A DNA stretch of 6,724 bases from JBBTXJ01 sp038061815 (GTDB lineage Bacteria; Patescibacteriota; Patescibacteriia; Magasanikbacterales; JBBTXJ01): NCBI GenBank assembly GCA_038061815.1, contig JBBTYK010000005.1, positions 1 through 6,724 of the forward strand. Direction: 5' to 3'. Under the pieces are notes generated by a model. It did no database searches. It had not been told where the DNA came from and worked only from the letters and a program-made list of their open reading frames with translations. How positions within the stretch are numbered: position 1 is the first letter of the stretch; every line of letters starts with the position of its first letter. This document shows positions 1 through 5,804 of the stretch, in pieces. The translations under genes were made by a program, and so were the position numbers.

Positions 1-846
1 GTGCGCCTCCTCAAGCGCGCGCATTTTTTTCATGAGGTCTCCCTGCGCGCGCTGCGCCAGCTCTTCGCTCTTCGTGAGCTCCTTCATGCGGCTATTGATG
101 CGCTGTTCTTCGGCCGCCAAATCCACCCACCGCTTGCCGTAATACTGTTTCCGCACTCCTTCAAGCTGCCGTATCACCTCATCGCGTTCCGCGAGCCGGC
201 TCACCTGCCGTCGGAGCGTTTTCAGACGCGGTTCAATTTCACGAATCAACAAATCCGCCTCGCGCAGATTTTCCCGCGCGCGCGCGAGTTTTTGCGCCGT
301 CTGTTCGCGCTTCAGTTGGAACTCCTTGACGCCGGTTGCTTCGTCAAAAAACGCTTTGCGTTCCGCCGGCGCGGCGACTACCACTTTATCAATCATGCCC
401 TGACCGATGACGCTGTAACTGTTTTTCCCCACCTGCGCGCGCGCCAAAAAAAGCTCCAAATCCGCAAGGCGCACCGGCGATTTGTTGATGATATACTCGC
501 TCTCCCCGGACCGATACAATCGCCGCGCCACCTCAATGCGGCTGCCGAAATCTTCAAGCGAGCGGTCCTCATTATTGAACGTGAGCGTCACCTCCGCAAT
601 GCTTTTGCGCGTGGCGGTTCCGGAACCGGAAAAAATAACATCCTCGCCCTTCTTCGCGCGAAGCAATTTCATGGACTGCTCGCCGAGCACCCATCTGACG
701 CTTTCACTCGCGTTACTTTTCCCGGAACCATTCGGCCCCACAATTCCCGTAATGCTAAAACGACCCCCGCGCGGCGGGAGAAATTCAAACGTTGTTTTAT
801 TGGCGAATGATTTAAATCCGAGGAGCTCAAGCTTCTCCAAATACAT
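1..846 (-). CDS. smc: Chromosome segregation ATPase SMC, N-terminal 282 codons (runs off the left edge)
   Basis: SMC forms the ring-shaped condensin ATPase that organises and segregates the chromosome with ScpA/ScpB. Reading the minus strand from the ATG at 846 gives MYLEKLELLGFKSFANKT, the typical SMC start. Walker A is GPNGSGKSN at residues 37-45, followed by WVLGEQS at 52-58 with the conserved Arg at 63, EDVIFSGS at 68-75, YRSGESEYIIN around 111-121, the Q-loop in YSVIGQG (Gln149), and FDEATGV at 167-173 leading into the coiled coil. The coiled coil is highly charged from about residue 178 to the edge. The C-terminal Walker B/signature half lies outside the window. One small oddity is an insertion-like FLPPRGGRFS at 22-31, where most bacterial SMCs have a shorter turn before Walker A. 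No Shine-Dalgarno precedes the ATG, and a -10 box ends seven bases before it. The family call is very secure from the sequence. Confidence 0.97.
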   Translation of the reverse strand, partial: MYLEKLELLGFKSFANKTTFEFLPPRGGRFSITGIVGPNGSGKSNASESVRWVLGEQSMKLLRAKKGEDVIFSGSGTATRKSIAEVTLTFNNEDRSLEDFGSRIEVARRLYRSGESEYIINKSPVRLADLELFLARAQVGKNSYSVIGQGMIDKVVVAAPAERKAFFDEATGVKEFQLKREQTAQKLARARENLREADLLIREIEPRLKTLRRQVSRLAERDEVIRQLEGVRKQYYGKRWVDLAAEEQRINSRMKELTKSEELAQRAQGDLMKKMRALEEAH

Positions 847-852
847 GCGCAC

Positions 853-882
853 AGTATACCAATTTCCCGCCGCCATTGACAG
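853..882 (-). promoter_or_regulatory. Promoter of smc, predicted leaderless
   Basis: On the minus strand a perfect-style -10 TATACT (858-853) is followed by GTGCGC and then directly by the smc ATG at 846, so transcription should begin on or next to the A of the start codon. With an 18-base spacer the -35 would be CTGTCA (882-877, four of six consensus bases), which overlaps the opposite-strand -35 of the DHH gene. There is no Shine-Dalgarno. The transcript start is inferred from spacing only. Confidence 0.6.
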
Positions 883-904
883 TATTCCTCCGCTCCCATA
901 TACT
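876..904 (+). promoter_or_regulatory. Promoter of the DHH phosphoesterase gene
   Basis: TTGACA (876-881) and TATACT (899-904) are separated by 17 bases, which is close to the ideal sigma-70-type arrangement. The predicted start near 911 leaves only about 8 bases before the ATG at 919, and that stretch is pyrimidine-rich with no Shine-Dalgarno. The mRNA would therefore be nearly leaderless. Confidence 0.75.
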
Positions 905-918
905 ATCTTTCCTTCCCT

Positions 919-1884
919 ATGAACACGGAAGCAGCACAACAAATCGCCCACAAGCTCCGGCAGGCGCGCCGCGTGCTTTTAATCCCCGGCACCAACCCTG
1001 ATGGCGACAGCCTCGGCTCCGTCTGCGCCGTGTTCGGCTATCTCAAACGGCAGGACATCCCCGTTGAAATTTTCTGCCCGGCCCCCGTGCCGTCCAACCT
1101 GCAATTTTTGCCGTATGCCGACCGCATCACCAACGATGAACGCGCATTTGAAAACGCCGATGTGGTCATGGTATTTGATGCCGGCGACCTGCGATACGCC
1201 GGTATCGCCGAGCGCCTGCCGAAGATGTCCGCGCGGCCGTTCATCATCAACATTGACCATCACGCCAGCAATGAATACTACGGTGACATCAACCTCGTGG
1301 TGAAAGACGCTGCGGCAACCACGGAAGTACTGTATGCATTTTTCACGGCGCTGGGCGTGTCGCCTGACCCGGACATGGCCACGTGCCTTTTGACCGGCAT
1401 CATCACTGACACGGATTACTTTTCAAACGCGGCGACAACCGGCAGCGCCATGGCAACCGCCAGCGAACTCATCGCCCGCGGCGCGCGGCTCCACGCCATC
1501 CGCGAGCATACGCTCAACAATAAACCGGTTGCGCTCCTCAAACTCTGGGGCATCACGCTCGCGCGATTGTACTATCAGCCGACGCACCGTTCTGCCATCA
1601 CGTATGTATTCCAAAAAGATTACGAGCACTTCGGATTGGATGAAGCCGATGTGTATGGCATTGCGAATTTTCTCAACCGGCTCGGCGAAGGAAACTACTC
1701 GCTGTTCTTGAAAGAAACCACGGACGGCCACGTGAAAGGCAGTTTGCGCACCACGCGCGATGACGTTGACGTATCCGCAATCGCCAAACGTTTCGGCGGC
1801 GGCGGGCATCAAAAAGCGGCTGGATTTAAGGTGCCGGGACGGCTGACTGAAACGGAACGGGGAGTGAAAATTGTACAAAACTAA
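919..1884 (+). CDS. DHH/DHHA1-family phosphoesterase (NrnA-like oligoribonuclease / pAp phosphatase)
   Basis: Family members are Mn-dependent phosphoesterases that degrade nanoRNAs or cyclic-dinucleotide products and dephosphorylate pAp in the cytoplasm. The 321 residues fit the family's usual length. Motif I is NPDGDSLGS at 26-34, motif II has Asp87 in VVMVFDAGD, motif III is the name-giving DHH at 113-115, and motif IV has Asp164 in GIITDTDYF. The C-terminal DHHA1 domain shows GSLRTT and the GGGGH substrate-binding loop at 293-297 followed by AAGF. An oddity is that the metal-ligand His expected three residues before the motif I Pro is Gly24 here (PGTNPDGD instead of the usual HxNPDGD). Activity or metal occupancy may therefore differ. 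The gene has its own promoter, and its 3' end contains the -35 of clpP, 21 bases downstream. Family membership is certain. The exact substrate (nanoRNA, pAp or c-di-AMP product) cannot be read from sequence. Confidence 0.93.
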   Translation: MNTEAAQQIAHKLRQARRVLLIPGTNPDGDSLGSVCAVFGYLKRQDIPVEIFCPAPVPSNLQFLPYADRITNDERAFENADVVMVFDAGDLRYAGIAERLPKMSARPFIINIDHHASNEYYGDINLVVKDAAATTEVLYAFFTALGVSPDPDMATCLLTGIITDTDYFSNAATTGSAMATASELIARGARLHAIREHTLNNKPVALLKLWGITLARLYYQPTHRSAITYVFQKDYEHFGLDEADVYGIANFLNRLGEGNYSLFLKETTDGHVKGSLRTTRDDVDVSAIAKRFGGGGHQKAAGFKVPGRLTETERGVKIVQN

Positions 1885-1899
1885 CCGTTCTGCTATTGT
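1871..1899 (+). promoter_or_regulatory. Probable internal promoter of clpP, predicted leaderless
   Basis: TTGTAC (1871-1876, weak -35) lies inside the last codons of the DHH gene. After 17 bases comes an extended -10, TGCTATTGT (1891-1899). Six bases then separate the -10 from the clpP ATG at 1906, which puts the expected start on the A of ATG. This is the same -10 to ATG spacing as at smc and at the Hsp20 gene. No Shine-Dalgarno is present. The weak -35 keeps confidence moderate, and clpP may also be cotranscribed with the DHH gene. Confidence 0.5.
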
Positions 1900-1905
1900 A
1901 AAGAT

Positions 1906-2514
1906 ATGCCCACCAACACTGTCACAAAACCAACCGACCAGTATCTCATCCCCACGGTCATTGAGAAAACGCACTACGGCGAACGCGCTTACGATATTTA
2001 CTCGCGCTTGCTTAAAGACCGCATCATTTTTTTGGGCACCCAGCTTGATGATGCCGTGGCGAACGCGATTATCGCCCAGCTGCTTTTTCTGGAAAGCCAG
2101 GACCCGGATAAGGATATTAAATTGTACGTCAACTCGCCGGGCGGTTCCGTGACGGCCGGACTCGCGGTGTACGACACCATGCAGTACATCAAGCCAGCGG
2201 TTTCAACCATCTGCATCGGGCTGGCGGCATCCATGGCCGCGACGCTTTTGGCGGCCGGCGCGAACGGCAAACGATTCATACTGCCGAACGCGGAAGTGAT
2301 GATTCATCAGGTGATGGGCGGCGCGGAAGGACAGGCAAGCGACATTAAAATTTCCGCCGAACGCATTTTGCGCATTAAAGACCAGCTCAATAAAATCCTC
2401 GCGAAGCACACCGGCCAGCCGATGGAACGCATTGAAAAAGACACGGACCGCGATTTCTTCATGGTTGCGGAAAAAGCCGTGGAGTACGGCGTCGTGGATA
2501 AAATAATTGAATAA
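1906..2514 (+). CDS. clpP: ATP-dependent Clp protease proteolytic subunit ClpP
   Basis: ClpP is the tetradecameric serine peptidase that degrades unfolded substrates fed by ClpX or other Clp ATPases. The 202 residues are standard length. The oxyanion region is NSPGGSVTAG at 76-85. The catalytic triad is complete: Ser109 in GLAASMAAT, His134 in MIHQVMGG, and Asp183 in DTDRDFFM. The N-terminal IPTVIEKT (15-22) matches the processed N-terminus and axial loop of active ClpPs, and the preceding 14 residues could be a propeptide. It lies 21 bases after the DHH gene and no ClpX gene adjoins it in the window. A candidate leaderless promoter sits in the gap. Leucine CTA and arginine AGA/AGG codons are absent, unlike the genes at the right end of the window. 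The call is unambiguous. Confidence 0.98.
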   Translation: MPTNTVTKPTDQYLIPTVIEKTHYGERAYDIYSRLLKDRIIFLGTQLDDAVANAIIAQLLFLESQDPDKDIKLYVNSPGGSVTAGLAVYDTMQYIKPAVSTICIGLAASMAATLLAAGANGKRFILPNAEVMIHQVMGGAEGQASDIKISAERILRIKDQLNKILAKHTGQPMERIEKDTDRDFFMVAEKAVEYGVVDKIIE

Positions 2515-2528
2515 CGGAGCTGCCGCCG

Positions 2529-2562
2529 AAAACAAAAGCGGCCCGCCAAAGACGGACCGCTT
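2529..2562. terminator. Intrinsic terminator between clpP and the candidate RNA, best on the minus strand
   Basis: The two arms at 2536-2545 and 2553-2562 form a 10-bp stem with a 7-base loop. Read on the minus strand, every position pairs (one G-U) and the stem is followed by TTTTGTTTTC, a good U-tract. Read on the plus strand, the same stem has an A-C mismatch and only a mixed CTGTTATTGTTG tail. It probably ends the minus-strand RNA and may also act weakly behind clpP. Confidence 0.8.
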
Positions 2563-2720
2563 CTGTTATTGTTGTGGAGAAATAACCACAGAACCCGTAG
2601 TCAAGAAGACACCTCACGGAAGCATGCGAGGCGAAGCCCAGCCGGCCCCGCGAGGTGTCTCCATGCTTGTCGTGACTACGGATGGATGACTACTTCCTGT
2701 CCTCACCTGTCTCCAGACGA
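2529..2720 (-). ncRNA. Candidate structured small RNA of unknown class (about 190 nt)
   Basis: The 285-base gap between the convergent clpP and VanW genes has no convincing reading frame, but it has an RNA gene's layout on the minus strand: promoter (2755-2727), predicted start near 2720, dense pairing, and terminator (2562-2529). The outer stem is CCGTAGTCA (2681-2673) with 2603-2595, 9 bp. Inside it, AGACACCTC (2660-2652) pairs with 2615-2607 over 9 bp, and AAGCATG (2668-2662) pairs with 2626-2620 over 7 bp. These two helices cross, so they form either a pseudoknot or a two-state switch. A hairpin of CGGGGC (2650-2645) with 2632-2627 sits between them. Further 3', TGTGG (2590-2586) can pair with 2577-2573, and TTCTGT (2593-2588) with 2566-2561, as alternatives. 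Stem imperfections are G-U pairs on the minus strand but A-C mismatches on the plus strand, which supports minus-strand transcription. It does not match tmRNA, RNase P, SRP or 6S RNA by eye. A BIME-like repeat is the main alternative. Confidence 0.6.
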
Positions 2721-2726
2721 GCTTTC

Positions 2727-2755
2727 AGCGTACCATACCAAAAAAATGCTGTCAA
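2727..2755 (-). promoter_or_regulatory. Promoter of the candidate small RNA
   Basis: On the minus strand a perfect -35 TTGACA (2755-2750) is followed after 17 bases by an extended -10, TGG plus TACGCT (2732-2727). The -10 hexamer itself is weak (three of six), but the upstream TG and exact spacing compensate. It lies downstream of the VanW stop codon, so it can only serve the intergenic RNA. Predicted start is about 2720. Confidence 0.55.
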
Positions 2756-2772
2756 GGGGCAGATTTTTGGCT

Positions 2773-2793
2773 CTAATAATTGAAAATTATCAG
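2773..2793 (-). other. Stem-loop just after the VanW stop codon
   Basis: Arms 2793-2785 and 2781-2773 form a 9-bp AT-rich stem with a TTC loop, beginning 6 bases after the VanW stop. The single imperfection is a G-U pair on the minus strand and an A-C mismatch on the plus strand. No U-tract follows, so it is not a standard terminator. It may protect the 3' end of the VanW mRNA. Confidence 0.4.
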
Positions 2794-2799
2794 CTCATC

Positions 2800-4737
2800 T
2801 CACTCAACCGGAACCGGAAGAGCTTCGGCGGGCGGTTGTTCACCCTCTGCCGGCGCCGCCGCATCGGTACTCAACGCTTCAACGCCAACCTGACAAATCT
2901 CCGGCAGCGGCCGGTAGTAACTTTTGTACACCGTGTCTTTTTTTGTCCCGTCCGGCAACGCCACCGTATACGTAAATGAGGTTGATGCGCCCGGATGCCG
3001 GCTCTGGCATTTGCGTTTGCCGGGTTCCAAATCCAACGTTTCAATTTCCTTCATCGGCCCGGTTGCAATCCACCCGTGCACCACCGGCGCGGTGTACGAA
3101 CCTTTCCGTCCGTCAGACGTTCCCCAGAGCGTAAACCGCAACTCGGATTTTTTCATGTCCATTTCAGCGACAAACAAAAGATAGTTGCCGGTATCGTTTT
3201 TGAAACGAAAATCCGGCGCCGGGTCATAGATGGTCGCGTCCGTGCCTGGATTATTATTTGACGGGTCATTGTAATAGGTCACCACGAGTCCGTGATTGGT
3301 GCGTTGCGTAATAGGCATGCCGCTGTTCATGGCCATGCGAAACGTGGTGGTGCCGAGCTGGCACAATCCGCCGCCGATTTCTGGTATTATTTTATCTCCT
3401 TTAATCACGAGTTCCGGCACATATCCTCCTGCAAGGGTGAACGGCCTCAACGCATTGAGCAATGAAAATTCCTCGTCCGGTTTAATCAGCAGGCCGTTCA
3501 ATTTATTGACGCCGTTGCGGATGTTTTTAATGCGATTGGCCGGACTGCCGCGAAAACTTGAAATGCCGGTGCCGAGCGGCTCGCGAATGCCCAGCGTATT
3601 CACGTCTCCCGTTTGGATTTTTGGTTCAACGGTGCGCACCGCGAGTTTGACCGAACTGGTCGGCGCGGGAACGCCGCTCCGCAGCGCCGCGAGCCGCACA
3701 TTGAGCGCCTCGTCAATCGCCGCCGCCGCGCCATTCGCATCAATCGCAACACCAGGACGGCTGGACTGAAACTCTATTACGCGATTGCCCTCCACACGAA
3801 ATTTCGCGTCGCGAATTTCCACCTCCACATCCGACGCAACGGTTTCTTGCAGCCACGCGCCGAATGCCACGCTGTCAAGTCCCACCCGCACCGCGCCCTG
3901 CGCATCTTTCGTCACTGCGACAAGCGGCCCGGCCTGCTCCGGTTTCAGTTTCCATGTCTGCGTTATTTTTTGCGTTGCGTCCTCATACGTCAGCGCCACA
4001 TCGCCGCTTTTCACCAGTGACGGAAGATGCGGCAACAACGGTTCAACATCTGCGCGCGTCACGCGCGGCGCATCAACGCGCCGCTCAACGGTAATCGGTT
4101 TGAGCGTAAGATTAGCAAGGTTCTGCACCGCGCGCGCAATCGCGGAATCCACATCGTACACCACACCCATCTGTTCGGACTCCATCCGGAAACCGCCACC
4201 CTCCTCATATACGGCGCGCGCATCGCGTGCCGGCCGCTCATCGCGTTCAATGTTCGCGCGCAACACCGCGCGAAACGTATCCTCGTCAACCGTCACCACC
4301 GCCGGCACCTGATACGCATACCCCATAATCCGCAGCCGTTCAAGCGCGCGGAGACCCCATGTTCTTCGACGGCCCGCGCCCCAAACCAAATCCGTCGTGG
4401 CGTCAACGTCAATGTCCGCAAACACGCGCGAATCCGTCCCATCCGGTTTGAACACGAGCGGATACACCACCGCGCGCCTGTCGCCAGTATCGCCATCCTG
4501 ATACACAAACGTAAATCCCTGCGTGGCAAGCGACTGCTGGAAGACGATGAGGCGCTCCCGCACATCTTCGCGCGTCAGGCCGGACATGTCCTGCCCGCCG
4601 ACGGAAACTCCGCGATAGACGCCGTCGGCATCGCGAAACGCAAATACCGCCCGCGTCATCGCAAGCGCCCATACCGCAATCACCGCCGCGATAATGATGG
4701 CCCCCCGTTTATGATGCTGCAACCACTCTTTAAACAT
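2800..4737 (-). CDS. VanW-domain (YoaR-like) membrane-anchored, peptidoglycan-associated protein
   Basis: The 645-residue protein has a short cytoplasmic start, one hydrophobic anchor at about residues 12-34, and the rest outside. Residues about 75-340 resemble the tandem PG_binding_4-type region seen in YoaR-like proteins. The VanW domain follows at about 378-520: RIKNIRNGVNKLNGLLIKP, then EEFSLLN, GGYVPELVIKG, and the signature GGGLCQLGTTT with Cys459. A C-terminal beta-rich segment with two further Cys ends in a Pro/Ala/Glu-rich tail of about 23 residues. VanW occurs in some vancomycin-resistance clusters but has no proven biochemical role, so cell-wall maintenance is inferred from domain company. 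I chose the ATG at 4737 because it follows AAGGA with about 5 bases spacing and starts one base after the Hsp20 stop. A TTG at 4755 would overlap Hsp20 and is less likely. It is the second gene of the Hsp20 operon. Confidence 0.92.
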   Translation of the reverse strand: MFKEWLQHHKRGAIIIAAVIAVWALAMTRAVFAFRDADGVYRGVSVGGQDMSGLTREDVRERLIVFQQSLATQGFTFVYQDGDTGDRRAVVYPLVFKPDGTDSRVFADIDVDATTDLVWGAGRRRTWGLRALERLRIMGYAYQVPAVVTVDEDTFRAVLRANIERDERPARDARAVYEEGGGFRMESEQMGVVYDVDSAIARAVQNLANLTLKPITVERRVDAPRVTRADVEPLLPHLPSLVKSGDVALTYEDATQKITQTWKLKPEQAGPLVAVTKDAQGAVRVGLDSVAFGAWLQETVASDVEVEIRDAKFRVEGNRVIEFQSSRPGVAIDANGAAAAIDEALNVRLAALRSGVPAPTSSVKLAVRTVEPKIQTGDVNTLGIREPLGTGISSFRGSPANRIKNIRNGVNKLNGLLIKPDEEFSLLNALRPFTLAGGYVPELVIKGDKIIPEIGGGLCQLGTTTFRMAMNSGMPITQRTNHGLVVTYYNDPSNNNPGTDATIYDPAPDFRFKNDTGNYLLFVAEMDMKKSELRFTLWGTSDGRKGSYTAPVVHGWIATGPMKEIETLDLEPGKRKCQSRHPGASTSFTYTVALPDGTKKDTVYKSYYRPLPEICQVGVEALSTDAAAPAEGEQPPAEALPVPVE

Positions 4738-4738
4738 A

Positions 4739-5188
4739 CTATCCTTCTTCAACAACCGTAATCGGAATTTTCGCGTCGCGCCGCTCTTTCGGCAGCGACA
4801 CCACCAGCACCCCGCTTTTGTACACCGCCTTTACGCCGTCCGCCCGCACATCCAACGGCAAAATAATGGTGCGCGAAAATCTGCCCCAATAACATTCGCG
4901 ATGCGCGTACGCATCGTCCGATGCCGCAACCGGCGGTTCGCGCCGCCCGCGAATAGTCAATAAATCATTGTGCACGTTTACGCTGATGTGGTCAGGGTCA
5001 GCGCCCGCCACCGTCGCCACCACCGCGAGCGTGTCGTCCAAATCCAAAATATCCACCGCGAGTTGTCCCTCCGGTTCCGACAGTTCCGTCGCCTCATCCG
5101 GCGCGGCCTGCTCAACCGTGTACACGCGCGCATCGTCGCCAGCCTGTTCCAAAAGAAAATCCACGATGTCTTTTTGTCGTTTCGGCAT
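4739..5188 (-). CDS. Hsp20 / alpha-crystallin family small heat-shock protein
   Basis: Small heat-shock proteins are ATP-independent holdases that bind unfolding proteins and pass them to refolding or proteolytic systems. In 149 residues there is a short N-terminal arm (1-40), an alpha-crystallin domain at about 41-135 (GQLAVDILDLDD, LLTIRGRREPP at 76-86, FSRTIILPLDV at 104-114, and the hallmark GVLVVSLPK at 126-134), and a C-terminal IPI motif at 141-143 of the I-x-I type that docks neighbouring subunits. The start is the ATG at 5188: a consensus -10 ends exactly 7 bases upstream, so the in-frame ATG at 5245, upstream of that promoter, would not be in the transcript. The gene ends with TAG one base before the VanW ATG, which indicates an operon and probable translational coupling. 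No CIRCE-type repeat is visible, so the heat control is unknown. Confidence 0.95.
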   Translation of the reverse strand: MPKRQKDIVDFLLEQAGDDARVYTVEQAAPDEATELSEPEGQLAVDILDLDDTLAVVATVAGADPDHISVNVHNDLLTIRGRREPPVAASDDAYAHRECYWGRFSRTIILPLDVRADGVKAVYKSGVLVVSLPKERRDAKIPITVVEEG

Positions 5189-5194
5189 GCGCTC

Positions 5195-5223
5195 ATTATA
5201 CCAAATAAAAAAAGGCGTGTCCC
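5195..5223 (-). promoter_or_regulatory. Promoter of the Hsp20-VanW operon, predicted leaderless
   Basis: On the minus strand a perfect TATAAT (5200-5195) is followed by GAGCGC and then the Hsp20 ATG at 5188, so the start should fall on the A of ATG. With a 17-base spacer the -35 is GGGACA (5223-5218, four of six). That box lies inside the 3' arm of the preceding terminator stem. There is no Shine-Dalgarno. Confidence 0.7.
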
Positions 5224-5235
5224 GCAAGACACGCC
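5207..5235 (-). terminator. Intrinsic terminator behind the cNMP-binding protein gene
   Basis: GGCGTGTC (5235-5228) and GACACGCC (5221-5214) form a perfect 8-bp stem with a 6-base loop, followed on the minus strand by seven T. It begins 6 bases after the stop codon at 5242, separating that gene from the Hsp20 operon. Confidence 0.93.
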
Positions 5236-5241
5236 ACGCTA

Positions 5242-5796
5242 TCACGAACCGCGCTTTTCCTCGGCCTTGGCGATACGCGCCTTGAGGCGCTCGGCCAAAA
5301 CCCGAAAACGCTCCGTTGACCGCGCGTCCCAGAGTTGGTCCGTGGTCAACCGAAGACGCATGACGAGAATCTTCAGGAGCGTCTCAAACAGTTTAGCGGC
5401 GAGGTCGCGGTCACGCCGGCACTCCTCCCGGATTGCGGGTCCGGGGAACTCCGCAACCCGTACGTCCGTGTTTGCGCGGACGGTTGCCGAACGCTTTCCG
5501 CCTCGCTCGATGAAAGTCACCTCACCAAAGATGCTTCCTTCTGGCAAAACCGTGATGGTCTCGGAAGTGTCCGTACCCACGCGCTTCACCACCTCAACGT
5601 GCCCCTCAATCGCCACGAACATGCTGTCGCCGCGCTCGCCCTCGCGAACAATCAGCTCTCCCCTTGGATACGAACACGTGTTCACGTGACGTAAAACCGC
5701 GGCAGCCTGCCTTTCCGTGAGCCCTGCTAGGATATCAAGCCAACGCCCACGCGGAACCGCTGACTTTACTACCTCATCACCTGGTGGCGCCAACAT
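5242..5796 (-). CDS. Stand-alone cyclic-nucleotide-binding domain protein (CRP/FNR-type sensor without HTH)
   Basis: This 184-residue protein is mainly one cNMP-binding beta-roll (about residues 18-125): YPRGELIVREGERGDSMFVAIEGHVEVV is the classic front, and the phosphate-binding cassette is visible as FGEV (90-93) plus RSATVRA with Arg102 and Ser103. The conserved Glu92 and Arg102 that contact the cyclic nucleotide's ribose and phosphate are present, so ligand binding is plausible. The last 60 residues are charged helices without a recognisable winged HTH, so a direct DNA-binding role as in CRP is not supported. It may instead regulate a partner protein. The start at 5796 has a strong AAGGAGG (5811-5805) 8 bases upstream. 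An in-frame ATG at 5859 lies upstream of the predicted promoter. Unlike its leaderless neighbours it has a 23-base leader, and it uses AGG and CTA codons that clpP avoids. It is monocistronic, closed by its own terminator. Confidence 0.85.
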   Translation of the reverse strand: MLAPPGDEVVKSAVPRGRWLDILAGLTERQAAAVLRHVNTCSYPRGELIVREGERGDSMFVAIEGHVEVVKRVGTDTSETITVLPEGSIFGEVTFIERGGKRSATVRANTDVRVAEFPGPAIREECRRDRDLAAKLFETLLKILVMRLRLTTDQLWDARSTERFRVLAERLKARIAKAEEKRGS

Positions 5797-5804
5797 GGTC
5801 TTTG

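Noticed and set aside
1..810. Long open frame on the plus strand (269 codons) over the left edge
   Set aside because: It is antisense to an unmistakable SMC N-terminus. Its translation is rich in Arg, His and Phe with no family features.
1423..1974. Minus-strand open frame of 183 codons over the DHH gene and clpP start
   Set aside because: The opposite strand encodes intact DHH/DHHA1 and ClpP motifs, so this is a shadow frame.
2607..2668. HDV-like self-cleaving ribozyme, because helix order resembles P1-P2-P3-P1'-P2'
   Set aside because: Only four bases (CCGT) separate the P1' and P2' strands, so there is no P4 and no joining segment with the catalytic C.
2507..2689. Sixty-codon plus-strand frame in the clpP-VanW gap, with Cys-rich CYCCG
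   Set aside because: It needs a TTG start inside the end of clpP, has no ribosome binding site, and overlaps RNA stems and a terminator that explain the sequence better.
2595..2693. tmRNA or permuted tmRNA coding piece, suggested by UAGUC and pseudoknot-like helices
   Set aside because: No tRNA-like domain, no T-loop, no CCA end, and the codons after either UAGUC do not give a short tag ending in an Ala-Ala type terminus.
2529..2720. RNase P, SRP or 6S RNA
   Set aside because: Conserved cores such as the RNase P P4 strands or the SRP GGAAG-type tetraloop helix are missing, and the crossed helices do not fit 6S RNA.
4027..4761. Plus-strand open frame of 244 codons antisense to the VanW gene
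   Set aside because: It arises from GC-rich codon structure of the real gene, lacks motifs and crosses two minus-strand gene boundaries.
4739..5245. Longer Hsp20 start at the ATG at 5245
   Set aside because: That start lies upstream of the terminator and consensus promoter, inside the end of the previous gene. The ATG at 5188 gives a normal-length Hsp20.
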